Below, one piece after another: positions 16,489 through 25,647 of a stretch of 64,000 bases of DNA. The stretch covers positions 88,920-152,919 of the forward strand of contig NZ_JABGBO010000007.1 in NCBI RefSeq assembly GCF_013133775.1, read 5' to 3'. The first letter of the stretch is position 1; each line of letters starts with the position of its first letter. The notes beneath the pieces are model-generated. The model worked only from the letters and a program-made list of their open reading frames with translations, was not told the DNA's origin and ran no database searches. The translations under genes were made by a program, and so were the position numbers. The stretch is from Pelistega europaea. Its GTDB lineage: Bacteria; Pseudomonadota; Gammaproteobacteria; Burkholderiales; Burkholderiaceae_B.

Positions 16489-17270
16489 TATGCCATCCCT
16501 GGGACAACAGTAGAGAAACCATTATCTACATGGATAATCTCACCAGTAATACCAGAAGCAAGATTAGACAATAAGAATGCAGCTGCATTGCCCACATCCT
16601 CGATAGTCACATTACGACGTAATGGAGCATTTTGCTCTACAGCGTCTAAAATAGTGGAGAAACCCTTGATTCCAGAAGCCGCCAATGTCTTAATAGGACC
16701 AGCAGAGATGCCATTAGCACGAATACCTTTGGGTCCCAAACTGCTTGCAACATAGCGTACACTAGCTTCCAGTGAGGCTTTAGCTAAACCCATGGTGTTG
16801 TAGTTTGCGATTGCTTTTTCTGCACCTAGATAGGTTAAAGTTAATAAAGCACCTTGATTCTTTTCAAGAAGAGGTAATGCTGCTTTTGCCAACGCAGGGA
16901 AACTATAGGCTGAAATATCGTGTGCTACACGAAAAGCCTCGCGGGAAATACCCTCTAAAAAATCGCCAGCAATCGCTTCACGAGGAGCAAAACCGATAGA
17001 ATGCACAAGACCATCTAGACCGTCCCAGCGTGCAGACAAACTTTCAATAGCTTGTGTAATTTCCTCATCAGAAGACACATCACAAGGAATGACAATATCA
17101 CTACCAAAAGTTTTGGCAAAATCAGTGACACGATCTTTGAAGCGATCACCTACATAAGTAAATGCCAATTCAGCACCCTGTTCATGGCAAGCCTTAGCAA
17201 TGCCATAAGCGATAGAACGATCAGACAATAAGCCTGTAATTAAGATTTTTTTGTTTGCTAAAAAACCCAT
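16488..17270 (-). CDS. fabI: Enoyl-[acyl-carrier-protein] reductase (NADH)
   Basis: This 260-residue short-chain dehydrogenase of the FabI type starts MGFLANKKILITGLLSDRSIAYGIAKA, with the NAD-binding loop. The catalytic arrangement is present: TYLGAEKAIANYNTMGLAKAS contains the two tyrosines and the lysine of the Y-x6-K motif. The C-terminus (GITGEIIHVDNGF) is typical. It catalyses the last reduction of each fatty acid elongation cycle in the cytosol. AGGAAAAG precedes the ATG. It is cotranscribed with dnaQ and lies just downstream of the LTA-synthase-like gene. Confidence 0.95.
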   Translation of the reverse strand: MGFLANKKILITGLLSDRSIAYGIAKACHEQGAELAFTYVGDRFKDRVTDFAKTFGSDIVIPCDVSSDEEITQAIESLSARWDGLDGLVHSIGFAPREAIAGDFLEGISREAFRVAHDISAYSFPALAKAALPLLEKNQGALLTLTYLGAEKAIANYNTMGLAKASLEASVRYVASSLGPKGIRANGISAGPIKTLAASGIKGFSTILDAVEQNAPLRRNVTIEDVGNAAAFLLSNLASGITGEIIHVDNGFSTVVPGMA

Positions 17271-17303
17271 TGCTCTTTTCCTGTAAAAAGTTTAAATGCT
17301 ATT

Positions 17304-19202
17304 TTACTTCCTAGAATGTAATTCAGGCAACGTATAAAGCCCTTTTTCATACATCAAGGTTGGCCAAATAGCATGTGCACGTGCCAATTCCTGCAGTGCA
17401 ATATCTGACTCTAGTGGCACATAAGTAGCAGGAGCCTCATACCGCAGCTGCTGTGGCGGTAGTTTGGGTTGCAATACAGTAAGAATATCACCTTGTAAAA
17501 AACCATAGTTATCGTTGTATTGCATCATCGCTCTACCGCCAGCATCCGCATGTGTTAAATCCTGTCCTATCATAGGGTGAGAAGCACTCACACCAGCCAG
17601 TGATAACAAAGTCACCGGTAAATCCAACTGACTGACAATACGATTATCCGCCTTGGGCTCTACACCAGCACCTAAAATCAATGCAGGAATATGAAAATGA
17701 CGTAATGGCACCAAGGTGTCCCCCCATACACGAGAATCATGGTCGGCCACAATTAAAAACAAGGTATTGTGCCAGTATGGAGACTGCTTGGCTTTCTCAA
17801 AAAACTGCCCAATACACCAATCCACATAGCGTACTGAATTTTCAACACTAGCAGGCTCTCCGACTGGTTCAATACGCCCAGCAGGATATTCCCAAGGTGT
17901 GTGATTTGTCACAGTAAAAGCAAGACTTAATTTTGGTGTTTCTAAATCATCCATGAGAACCTCATGTAATTTAGCAAACATATCCTCATCAGACACTCCC
18001 CAGGTTCCCTCAAAGGCAGGATTTGTAAAGCTCTCCCGATCATAAAGCTCTTTAAAACCATTACCTAGAAAGTAGGAGCGCATATTATCAAAGTGAGATT
18101 CCCCTCCATAGATAAAGCTAGAGCGATAGCCTAGAGGGTTTAATAACTGTGCCAAGGTAAAAAAACGCGATTGCGATTTTGTCAAACGAAGCACCGCATC
18201 TGACAGCGTAGGAGCAAAGCCACTACTCACCGCTTCCAAACCACGTACCGAACGTGTACCTGTGGCATAGCAACGATGAAACGCCCATCCCTCTTGCATA
18301 AGTTTATCAAAGCAAGGACTAAGATTTTGCCCACCTAGTCCACCAATATACTGCGCACCTAAGCTCTCTTGCACAATAAGCACAATATTCTTAGGACGTT
18401 GGTACGTTTGACTTGCTGTTTGAAAATGCCATGAAGGAATGTTTAATTCATTCTGTTCTGGTGTAATGCCTGCTGCCTGATTGACTAACTGATAGACTTT
18501 ATCTTCATCCATATTTTCATAAGCATCTTTGGCTGAACGCTCATTTTTAATGCTATACACCGCATAATAAACACTATAAAGTGAGTTTAGTGGCAAAGTG
18601 TTCACCATGCTATCACCGCAATACGCCACCGTTGATGGATTAATAGGGCGGTGTTGTAGCGTACCACGAATCATCAATGTCACTACCGCAGCACTCACGA
18701 GAAACTCTACTATCTGCCACAATAATGATGTACTGCCCAAACTAGCAGCAGGTGCTTTGAATAAATACAATGCCCCCCACATCAATAACACTACGCCTAA
18801 TGTCCCAATAATAACAATGGTCTTAAACCCCTTCCACAACATACCCACAACTTCTTGAGGATGTTTTAAATAATCCACAAACAAACGATTGGGTCGTGTG
18901 TCATATTCCATAATAAACTGGGCACTTGCCACTTCAGGAATCAGTAGACATAGACTTGCTACACATAACCAGACCGCATTGATTTGCTGTGCTAATAAAT
19001 TACCATCCAACCAAGGAGCAAAGAGTAGGGATGGAATCACCAGTTTGCCCAAGGTGGCCAAATCAATACGTAAGCCACCAATGAATAAAGGGGCAAGTCG
19101 ATACTTTTTCACACGCTCAAACTGCCAACACACCAATCCTAGACGAGAAAGATTAAGTACAATCAGGGAAGCAATAAAAAAAGTAAATATCTGTGCGTAC
19201 AT
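17304..19202 (-). CDS. LTA synthase family membrane sulfatase-like protein (phosphoglycerol/phosphoethanolamine transferase type)
   Basis: This 632-residue protein has an N-terminal membrane part with about five helices (residues 1-180) and a periplasmic alkaline-phosphatase-fold catalytic domain. The metal/nucleophile segments IVLIVQESLGAQYIGGLGG, YATGTRSVRGLEAVSSG (catalytic Thr), GESHFDN, FTVTNHTPWEYP and VADHDSRVWG are visible. Relatives transfer phosphoglycerol or similar head groups from phospholipids onto glycans (LtaS, MdoB/OpgB). In a Gram-negative the target is more likely a periplasmic glucan or LPS than lipoteichoic acid. The exact acceptor is unknown. It is followed by fabI and dnaQ on the same strand. 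Confidence 0.85.
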   Translation of the reverse strand: MYAQIFTFFIASLIVLNLSRLGLVCWQFERVKKYRLAPLFIGGLRIDLATLGKLVIPSLLFAPWLDGNLLAQQINAVWLCVASLCLLIPEVASAQFIMEYDTRPNRLFVDYLKHPQEVVGMLWKGFKTIVIIGTLGVVLLMWGALYLFKAPAASLGSTSLLWQIVEFLVSAAVVTLMIRGTLQHRPINPSTVAYCGDSMVNTLPLNSLYSVYYAVYSIKNERSAKDAYENMDEDKVYQLVNQAAGITPEQNELNIPSWHFQTASQTYQRPKNIVLIVQESLGAQYIGGLGGQNLSPCFDKLMQEGWAFHRCYATGTRSVRGLEAVSSGFAPTLSDAVLRLTKSQSRFFTLAQLLNPLGYRSSFIYGGESHFDNMRSYFLGNGFKELYDRESFTNPAFEGTWGVSDEDMFAKLHEVLMDDLETPKLSLAFTVTNHTPWEYPAGRIEPVGEPASVENSVRYVDWCIGQFFEKAKQSPYWHNTLFLIVADHDSRVWGDTLVPLRHFHIPALILGAGVEPKADNRIVSQLDLPVTLLSLAGVSASHPMIGQDLTHADAGGRAMMQYNDNYGFLQGDILTVLQPKLPPQQLRYEAPATYVPLESDIALQELARAHAIWPTLMYEKGLYTLPELHSRK

Positions 19203-19480
19203 AGGCGTTTTTCTGAATAATGACGGGCTTCATTCTATCATTAATAAGTTCGAAAACAGGCACTTTCTCTCTTTTCACTGAAAGGAGTGGATTGAAAGAG
19301 ATTGCTTTTCTCTCAAACACCGCCTCATGTTCACTAGCACAAAAAAAAGCCAAAGCATTTTCTTGGCACAGAAGTCCCCACCAAGAATAGTTGACTAAAG
19401 TTTGGTGTTTTTTATTTTTTGTGTTATAGTTAATGAATCCTTTGGATAGATGGGTATTTAACTATTATTATTTTTGAGAC

Positions 19481-19606
19481 ATGCTTTTTACTTCCCATCT
19501 TGCTACTCTTGCTGAGCTTTATGAAGCCTTTATCGCTTTACAGCCCTTAATTAATCAACTTCGCACAGGCTTAGCACCTGCAAATATCCAAGGATTTCAG
19601 GAATAA
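19481..19606 (+). CDS. Possible small protein, 41 residues
   Basis: This ATG-to-TAA frame encodes MLFTSHLATLAELYEAF and ends in NIQGFQE. It is helical in character (leucine and alanine rich). A TTGAC-like box at 19392 and TATAGT at 19426 lie upstream but are too far apart for a standard promoter. The ribosome binding site is weak (TTTGAG). It points the same way as the better-supported small ORF at 19814. I do not recognise it and coding is not proven. Confidence 0.33.
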   Translation: MLFTSHLATLAELYEAFIALQPLINQLRTGLAPANIQGFQE

Positions 19607-19739
19607 CAACCCTCTCACGACACTTAATTTTTTCATATTCCTGACATATATATCCGTTAATCTTGTCACTGTGTTGATAATCGACCAAGTCACTAGGCAA
19701 GCTATCTTGTCTACATGGTTTGTCCACTTGTCTTCACAT

Positions 19740-19766
19740 CTTATTAAGGACTTTTTGCTTAATAAG
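19740..19766 (+). promoter_or_regulatory. Perfect 9-bp inverted repeat before the small ORF
   Basis: CTTATTAAG (19740-19748) and CTTAATAAG (19758-19766) are exactly complementary around a 9-base loop, ending 47 bases before the ATG at 19814. It may be a leader hairpin or a protein-binding site. Confidence 0.4.
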
Positions 19767-19813
19767 ACCTTGATTAACACTTCCAATAATTATTTTTAAA
19801 AAGGAACTTTTTT

Positions 19814-19966
19814 ATGAAATTATTAAATCGTTTACGTCATGAATTCTCTGGTCAAGTTGCTGCTCGTGCAGTCAAACAATCCGGAGCAAAAAAACCTAGC
19901 AAAGCGGCATTAGCTTTACTTCCCAAGCTAGTCCCCGAGGCTACTCTAAAAGCTAGCTTACGCTAA
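19814..19966 (+). CDS. Small basic protein, 50 residues, unknown function
   Basis: The frame begins MKLLNRLRHEFSGQVAARAV, continues through KKPSKAALALLPKLVPEA and ends KASLR. AAAAAGGAAC lies 9 bases before the ATG, and a compact hairpin with a T-rich tail begins 10 bases after the stop, so it looks like a complete small gene. The product is strongly basic and probably amphipathic, with no signal peptide or membrane segment that I can see. I do not recognise the family. Binding to nucleic acid, ribosome or membrane is possible but unsupported. Confidence 0.55.
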   Translation: MKLLNRLRHEFSGQVAARAVKQSGAKKPSKAALALLPKLVPEATLKASLR

Positions 19967-19975
19967 GCTCTCCAT

Positions 19976-20005
19976 GAGAACACTACCGTTCTCTCTATTT
20001 TCTTT
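19976..20005 (+). terminator. Intrinsic terminator after the 50-residue ORF
   Basis: GAGAAC (19976-19981) pairs with GTTCTC (19988-19993) around a 6-base loop, followed by TCTATTTTCTTT. The stem is short but the position suits the small gene. Confidence 0.55.
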
Positions 20006-20009
20006 AATG

Positions 20010-20042
20010 AGCTAAGGGCTTAAAAGAAATAGGCCCTCAGCT
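20010..20042 (-). terminator. Hairpin downstream of tenA
   Basis: AGCTAAGGGC (20010-20019) pairs with GCCCTCAGCT (20033-20042), with one wobble-type mismatch. It lies 19 bases beyond the tenA stop on the minus strand. The following T-run is poor, so efficiency is uncertain. Confidence 0.5.
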
Positions 20043-20060
20043 TGATTCATCATTAGACCA

Positions 20061-20720
20061 TCAAGGAAGTTGGTGTAAACCCATCTCCCAAAAGGCCGTT
20101 TCCATACGAGTTGCAGTTCTAAAAATCTCTATCAACCGCTGCTGCTGTGCTGGCGTTGTATCAGTTGCCATCTGTTCAAGATGGTCTTGAGCCAACTGTA
20201 CTGCCTCTCGATATTCTGGACTAGCATACATCTCAATCCAAGGACGATAGGGATTGTTATCCAACACCGTAAAAGGCTGTTGCATTATCCAATCGACAGA
20301 TTCCGCATACCCTACTAGGCAGGGCATCAATGCTGTATGCAGCTCCAATAAGGAACCTCGCAGACCACAATCCAAGACATAACGTGTATAAGCCACACAC
20401 GCACTTGCCTCTGGTTCTTTAATCAGTTGTTCCTCAGCAATACCCCAATCACGGCAATACTCAATATGCAACTGAATCTCAGTATCCAACATGGCATTGA
20501 CACCAGCCTGTGCATAGCGCATTTGCGGAAAATCCTGGCTTTTATAAATTGCCAACCCCCAGGCCCGAGTAAAGTGTAATAAGAACAAGTAGTCCTGTTT
20601 TAAATAATATTGGAAACTCTCTTTTGGCAAAGTACCCATAGCAAGCTGACGCAAGAAATCATGCTGCGTATATGCCTCCCAGTCTTGTTGTACCGCTTGT
20701 TTTAACTGATTAAAGAACAT
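20061..20720 (-). CDS. tenA: TenA aminopyrimidine aminohydrolase (thiaminase II family)
   Basis: This 219-residue protein uses the start at 20720 because AAGGAG lies just before it; a 13-residue extension does not fit the family. TenA features are present: the helical start with FLRQLAMGTLPKESFQYYLKQDYLFL, the catalytic cysteine in ALMPCLVGYAE, and WIEMYASPEYREAV near the end. It hydrolyses 4-amino-5-aminomethyl-2-methylpyrimidine to HMP, salvaging degraded thiamine. The thiY, thiX and thiZ genes directly upstream would import the formylated precursor. It acts in the cytosol. Confidence 0.92.
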   Translation of the reverse strand: MFFNQLKQAVQQDWEAYTQHDFLRQLAMGTLPKESFQYYLKQDYLFLLHFTRAWGLAIYKSQDFPQMRYAQAGVNAMLDTEIQLHIEYCRDWGIAEEQLIKEPEASACVAYTRYVLDCGLRGSLLELHTALMPCLVGYAESVDWIMQQPFTVLDNNPYRPWIEMYASPEYREAVQLAQDHLEQMATDTTPAQQQRLIEIFRTATRMETAFWEMGLHQLP

Positions 20721-20742
20721 TGCCCTTGCTCCTTGGTGCTGA

Positions 20743-21690
20743 TTAAGGCTCGATAGCATAGCTGTCTACAGTTGGAGCCTTTTTAATCAATTTTTTATCC
20801 AACATAAACTGAGCAAAATGCTCATACTTTGCCTTGTCTAGTTTTGCAGCCTGCGTTGCTAAATAAGGTACCGTATCTTTCCAGGCACGACGATTTAAAT
20901 CAGTATTTAATTCCTTGGGTTTATAACTAACAAAATCTGACCAAGCCTGCTCTGGATGAGATTGAATAAATGCCACTGCTTTATCTAAAGCAGCATCAAA
21001 GCGCTTCCACTTGTCTGCTTGAGTTCGTTGCTGATTGTTTACCACAAGAATAAGCTCTTCATAGCTAGGAATACCATAATCCTCAACAAAAAATGCACGC
21101 CCGGGGTGCCCCTCAATATCCATCTGATTAAGCTCAAAGTTACGGAAAGCACCAATCACTGCATCCGTTTTCTTGGCAATAAGGGAAGGAGATAAAGACC
21201 AATTTACATTAATCATTTCCACATCTTTAGGATTCACACCACTATGGGTCAACATGGTCGTTAGCAACACATCTTCAAAACCACTAACCGAATAGCCTAC
21301 TTTTTTACCCTTTAGGTCTTTAAGATCCTTAATATCACTATCGGCTAGTACCACCACAGAATTAAGCGGCTTACCCACCAGAGTACCTACCCGTGTCAAT
21401 GGCAAACCCTCATCAATTTGTACATGTAGTTGCGGTTGGTAAGTCACTGCCATATCTGCCTTACCCGTTGCCACTAGTTTAGGAGCCGTCGATGGGTCGG
21501 CTGGCTCAATCATCTCAACATCTAGCCCCTGCTCTTTAAAGAATCCTTTTTGCTGAGCGACAACTAATGCGGCATGGTCTGGGTTAACAAACCAATCTAG
21601 CAGTAACTGTACCTTTTCAGCAGCATAAACCGACTGAACCGCTCCCAATAAAACGGTACCTGCAAATACTGTTTTTTTAATCAATTTCAT
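20743..21690 (-). CDS. thiY: ThiY-type ABC substrate-binding protein for thiamine pyrimidine precursor
   Basis: This 315-residue periplasmic binding protein is of the NMT1/THI5-like family. A signal peptide (MKLIKKTVFAGTVLLGAVQSVYA) precedes VQLLLDWFVNPDHAALVVAQ, the hallmark start of ThiY proteins. The start at 21690 follows AGGAGATG; the longer frame overlaps thiX. ThiY binds N-formyl-4-amino-5-aminomethyl-2-methylpyrimidine in characterised systems. It lies 10 bases after thiX and 22 bases before tenA, a classic salvage operon. No TPP riboswitch was found near it. Confidence 0.9.
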   Translation of the reverse strand: MKLIKKTVFAGTVLLGAVQSVYAAEKVQLLLDWFVNPDHAALVVAQQKGFFKEQGLDVEMIEPADPSTAPKLVATGKADMAVTYQPQLHVQIDEGLPLTRVGTLVGKPLNSVVVLADSDIKDLKDLKGKKVGYSVSGFEDVLLTTMLTHSGVNPKDVEMINVNWSLSPSLIAKKTDAVIGAFRNFELNQMDIEGHPGRAFFVEDYGIPSYEELILVVNNQQRTQADKWKRFDAALDKAVAFIQSHPEQAWSDFVSYKPKELNTDLNRRAWKDTVPYLATQAAKLDKAKYEHFAQFMLDKKLIKKAPTVDSYAIEP

Positions 21691-21700
21691 CGCATCTCCT

Positions 21701-22447
21701 TTAGCGGTGTTGAACCCATGGCATTTTTCTGCGTAGAAATACATCAATGCCAAAATAAAGTAATAAAGCCATAAAAGCTAATACCAGTAGACAAGCAAAC
21801 ATCACATCGACCTGCATACGTGCATTAGATTGCAACATAATATACCCTAATCCTGCACTAGAGCCGACCCATTCACCAATAACGGCACCAATCGGGGCGA
21901 CTGTTGCAGCCACTCTCAACCCTGATGCCAATGAGGGCAATGCAGCTGGTAAACGAATATGCCATAGTTGCCTCCATTTGTCTGCTTGCATGGTAGTAGC
22001 CAAATCAAGCCAATCCTGTGGGGTTTGACGCAAACCATCATAGCATGCAGAGGTCACAGGAAAGAAAATAATCAAACTTGCCATCACAATTTTAGAGGTT
22101 AAACCATAGCCAAACCATATCATTAAAATCGGTGCTAAGGCAAAAACAGGAATCGCTTGACTAACAACCAAAATAGGCAATAACCAAGGTCGTATAGGTT
22201 TAATCACTTGCAAAAGTAAGGCACTGATAAAGCCTAGTCCACAACCGACAATCATGCCTAGTACAATTTCTAGTAAAGTTACACCAGCATGCTCCACAAT
22301 AAGCTCACGACGCTCTATCATGGTTTCAAAGACTAGCCAAGGACCAGGAAGAATAAACTTGGGAAGCTGTGTTGCCCACACAATGCCCTGCCATAATATG
22401 AGCAGACCCAAGGTAATTATGAAGAATCTGAAAAGTCGATGTCTCAC
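21701..22447 (-). CDS. thiX: ThiX-type ABC transporter permease
   Basis: This 248-residue inner-membrane permease of the BPD type has about six helices. The EAA-like loop around GLRQTPQDWLDLATTMQADKWRQLWHIRLPAALPSLASGLRVA contacts the ATPase. Similarity is to SsuC/TauC/ThiX permeases, and the neighbours thiY, thiZ and tenA fix the thiamine-precursor role. An 82-base gap separates it from thiZ, with no promoter that I can support. Confidence 0.88.
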   Translation of the reverse strand: MRHRLFRFFIITLGLLILWQGIVWATQLPKFILPGPWLVFETMIERRELIVEHAGVTLLEIVLGMIVGCGLGFISALLLQVIKPIRPWLLPILVVSQAIPVFALAPILMIWFGYGLTSKIVMASLIIFFPVTSACYDGLRQTPQDWLDLATTMQADKWRQLWHIRLPAALPSLASGLRVAATVAPIGAVIGEWVGSSAGLGYIMLQSNARMQVDVMFACLLVLAFMALLLYFGIDVFLRRKMPWVQHR

Positions 22448-22529
22448 TTCTACTCCCTTAATAGATTATGACTTTTATAGGTAATATTTTTTAGCTTTAA
22501 TCTGTATACCCTCTCCAGGATATTCTCCC

Positions 22530-23258
22530 CTAACCCCCTCTTTGCATCATTTTTAGCAACTGATTCTGCCAATACAATACTTCTTCATCATCAATCGCTC
22601 GCGGAGTTGCCGAAGCAAGTTGTACAACCTGCTGTAGTGTAACAGGATTACTATTCATCAGCCATATCGTTTGACTTAAACGCAGAGCCTCTAAAGGGTC
22701 ATGCGTCACCAAAATCACTGTCTTATCAGCTAATAGTTCAACAAATAAGGACTGCACTTGTAATCTACTAACCACATCCAAAGCAGAAAAAGGCTCATCA
22801 ATCAGGACAATAGGTTTATCCTCTATCAGCGTCCTTGCTAGGGCTACTCGTTGACGCTGTCCACCAGACAGCTGTGCAGGCAATCGGGACTCAAACCCAG
22901 CTAACCCCACCTGATCTAGCAGCTGTTGTGCTTTAGCAATAATCTCTGCAGTTTTTGTTTTCCTAAGCGTATATCCCAAGCAAATGTTATCTAAAACATT
23001 AAGCCAAGGCAACAACAAGTCATCCTGAGCCATCCAAGCCACGCGATGGCTTAAAGAGGTATTGTCATCTGCCAGAATCTCACCCGCTACAGGCTCAACA
23101 ATACCTGCGATTACCTTAAGCAAAGTACTTTTACCTACTCCAGAGCTACCTAAAATACTATGCCACTGCTTGGGTGCAAAATAAGCATTTAAATCATCAA
23201 AAAGAGATTGTTGCTCATAACGCACCCATAAGTGTTTGAGTGAGATTCCTGTTGTCAT
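22530..23258 (-). CDS. thiZ: ThiZ-type ABC transporter ATPase
   Basis: This 242-residue ABC ATPase has Walker A GSSGVGKST (near residue 37), the Q-loop in VAWMAQDD, signature LSGGQRQRVALARTL, Walker B PIVLIDEPFSALD and switch histidine VTHD. It powers uptake of the thiamine pyrimidine precursor with ThiX and ThiY. It begins 6 bases after the DASS transporter gene, so it is probably cotranscribed with it. Confidence 0.9.
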   Translation of the reverse strand: MTTGISLKHLWVRYEQQSLFDDLNAYFAPKQWHSILGSSGVGKSTLLKVIAGIVEPVAGEILADDNTSLSHRVAWMAQDDLLLPWLNVLDNICLGYTLRKTKTAEIIAKAQQLLDQVGLAGFESRLPAQLSGGQRQRVALARTLIEDKPIVLIDEPFSALDVVSRLQVQSLFVELLADKTVILVTHDPLEALRLSQTIWLMNSNPVTLQQVVQLASATPRAIDDEEVLYWQNQLLKMMQRGG

Positions 23259-23264
23259 TGCTAG

Positions 23265-24749
23265 TTAAAGGACACCAATCCATTGCCAATAAGTTGATGC
23301 CAATAATAACATGAGAACATAACCAATCAATGTCACCACAATACCCACACGAGCAAACTGTTTGGCATCGAAAGTCTCTGTACCCAGGCATACCATGTTC
23401 TGTGGTGCATTAACAGGCAGAATAAAACCATAGCTCACAACAAAACCTAGTACCATAGTCATACCAAGACGATTAATCTCGCCAGGCAAACTTTGTAATA
23501 GAGAAATCATGATAGGAATCATTGAGGATGACAAGGCTGTCGCACTTGCGAAACCGAGGTGAATCACAATAAGGAACGCCGCCAAAATTGCAAAAATCAC
23601 GACAGGACCAAATGAATCAATATGGGTTTTCTCAATAATTTGATGCCCCAACCAAGCACCCGCTTGTGTTTGCAAAATGGCAGTCCCCAGACTAATACCC
23701 ACCCCGAATACAATAACTGTTCCCCAAGGTACTCGTGATTGAATATCTTTCCAGCCAATCACACCAATTTTAGGGGTTAATAAAATAGCCAAAGCTACTG
23801 TTGTTGTCGCTGTCGTATTGTAGGTATGCAATTTCCCCTCTGTCGCCCAGAAAGCAATTAAGCCCAGAGTTACCAGCAACAAGCGTTTTTGTGCTGAAGT
23901 CATAGGACCAAGCTCAGCAATTTGCTTACGCACAGTCTCCTTACCCCCTTGTAATGCACTCATTTCTGGGGGTAAGAATTTCATCACCACTACTACAAGT
24001 ACTATAGACATTACTACAGACCAAGGTAAAGCAGCAATTAACCAATCAACCCAAGCCACTCGCTCACCGAGCATTTTTTCCATAAAGCCCACAGTAAGCA
24101 AGTTTTGTGCAGCAGCAGTTTGAATGCCCACATTCCAAATACTGATGCCCTCAGCCACCACAATCATTAAACCAGCGGCAAGATTAGAACGTTTATCTAC
24201 TCCATAAGCAGCAATAATCCCTAGCACAATAGGTAGCATAGCCGCACCACGCGCTGTCGCACTCGGCACAACAAAGCTAAGCACAATAGTCACCAATACT
24301 GTACCCATAAAAATAGCGCGCGTTGTTGTACCCACCAAATTCATGGTGCTTAATGCAATACGTTTATCCAATCCAGTATATGTCATGCAGGCAGCCAAGA
24401 ACAAAGCCGCAGCGACAAGGGCTAAGCCTGAATTACCAAAACCAGTCAATGCCAAGTTCATCGAGGCAGACGTACCCCACAGCTTATCGGGATTAGTCAG
24501 ACTAGGGGACGAACCCACAAGAAATACAATTAAACCGATAATCATAATAGAGCTTGCTTCATAAGAAACCGCTTCGGATACCCATACCACTACCGCAAAA
24601 ACAAGTACCGCAAGGATTCTATGGCCGGCAACTGGCAAACCCTCTGGGGTAGGCAACAATAAAATGCCAATTAGCACTAAAAAGCCGATGATTAGACCCA
24701 ATGGGAATTTACCCGGTCCCCAAAATGACGTTTTTTCTACCTTATCCAT
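23265..24749 (-). CDS. DASS (SLC13) family anion:sodium symporter
   Basis: This 494-residue inner-membrane protein of the divalent anion:Na+ symporter family has about 12 helices. Family landmarks include SATARGAAMLPIVLGI in the first half, GVGISLGTAILQTQAGAWLG, and FVVSYGFILPVNAPQNMVCLGT near the C-terminus. Usual substrates are C4-dicarboxylates, citrate or sulfate. It is the first gene ahead of thiZ with a 6-base gap, so a link to thiamine salvage is possible but unproven. AT-rich DNA with a hairpin lies upstream. Confidence 0.86.
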   Translation of the reverse strand: MDKVEKTSFWGPGKFPLGLIIGFLVLIGILLLPTPEGLPVAGHRILAVLVFAVVVWVSEAVSYEASSIMIIGLIVFLVGSSPSLTNPDKLWGTSASMNLALTGFGNSGLALVAAALFLAACMTYTGLDKRIALSTMNLVGTTTRAIFMGTVLVTIVLSFVVPSATARGAAMLPIVLGIIAAYGVDKRSNLAAGLMIVVAEGISIWNVGIQTAAAQNLLTVGFMEKMLGERVAWVDWLIAALPWSVVMSIVLVVVVMKFLPPEMSALQGGKETVRKQIAELGPMTSAQKRLLLVTLGLIAFWATEGKLHTYNTTATTTVALAILLTPKIGVIGWKDIQSRVPWGTVIVFGVGISLGTAILQTQAGAWLGHQIIEKTHIDSFGPVVIFAILAAFLIVIHLGFASATALSSSMIPIMISLLQSLPGEINRLGMTMVLGFVVSYGFILPVNAPQNMVCLGTETFDAKQFARVGIVVTLIGYVLMLLLASTYWQWIGVL

Positions 24750-24855
24750 ATAACATCACCATTTTCAAAATTAAGTGGAAAACTCCATTATTGATACACT
24801 CAATACGCAAAGATTTCTATGCCAAACACTAAAAAGTCCCTGCGTTTCATAACGC

Positions 24856-24893
24856 AAAAAGGCGAACACCCCCTATAGGGAGTCTCCGCCTTT
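24856..24893 (-). terminator. Terminator of the OmpA lipoprotein gene
   Basis: AAAGGCG (24858-24864) pairs with CGCCTTT (24887-24893), and an inner CCCTATAGGG (24871-24880) can fold on itself. On the minus strand the structure ends in TTTTT. A second small hairpin, TGCGTT-TCAT-AACGCA, sits at 24841-24856. Confidence 0.7.
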
Positions 24894-24934
24894 GTGTGCT
24901 ATTGATTATTTTCGCTTATGATAGCATGAAATTG

Positions 24935-25561
24935 TTATTGAGCAGCATATACAAACACCTCTATTCTTCTATTTTTTTCTTGACCTTGTTCGGTGTCATT
25001 AGTGGCGATAGGATCATTCACTCCCCTACCCTCTGAAGTTAGTCGAGATGTGGCTACCCCATGGGTAGTAATATATTCTTCAACCGCATCTGCTCTATTT
25101 AATGAAATAGACTGTCCACCAATAGCATCTCCAGAATTATCCATATGCCCCACCACCTTGATTCGCAAAGTAGCATTTTGCTTTAATGCCTCTGTCAACA
25201 CATCCAGCACCGGATAACAGGCATCACTAAGCTGCTCATTATTTGTTTGAGCTCCAAATACCAATGTATCTGGCAGCGCCACCATTAGTGTGTTGTCTGG
25301 CATGGATTTCGACATTACCCCCCCACTCTTATCAGCTTGTCGGATAGCCTCTATTAATGGACTCCAGTCATGTGGAACAATCGTTTCTGCCACAGCACCA
25401 ATCCCAGCCCCAGCATTATCCTCTGCGGCATCTTGGGATAAAGCCCCTATTCCAGCACGTAAAGCATCGCTGCCACCTTGCTTGCCCACCGGATATGAAG
25501 TAGCACATCCTAGCAAACAAACACTTAACAACGATATAACAAGCCATTGGACATATTTCAT
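24935..25561 (-). CDS. OmpA-family lipoprotein
   Basis: This 208-residue protein has a lipoprotein signal (LLSVCLLGCATS, lipobox LLGC) and a C-terminal OmpA/MotB-like peptidoglycan-binding domain: LRIKVVGHMDNSG, SLNRADAVEEYITTHGV and the closing GQEKNRRIEVFV. The region between has Gly/Ala-rich residues (DAAEDNAGAGIGAV). It is probably anchored in the outer membrane and tethers it to peptidoglycan. Its own terminator follows. The role is inferred from domains only. Confidence 0.88.
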   Translation of the reverse strand: MKYVQWLVISLLSVCLLGCATSYPVGKQGGSDALRAGIGALSQDAAEDNAGAGIGAVAETIVPHDWSPLIEAIRQADKSGGVMSKSMPDNTLMVALPDTLVFGAQTNNEQLSDACYPVLDVLTEALKQNATLRIKVVGHMDNSGDAIGGQSISLNRADAVEEYITTHGVATSRLTSEGRGVNDPIATNDTEQGQEKNRRIEVFVYAAQ

Positions 25562-25647
25562 TATTTTTTCCCTTTCATCATATCACTCGCCGATGCTGAG
25601 AGATTGTCAAACTATCAACAAGTAACCATCTATTGTAATGAGCCAAT

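Noticed and set aside
22448..24935. TPP riboswitch for the thiamine salvage genes
   Set aside because: Neither the leader of the DASS gene nor the thiZ-thiX gap has the conserved CTGAGA and ACCTGATCTGG-type elements.
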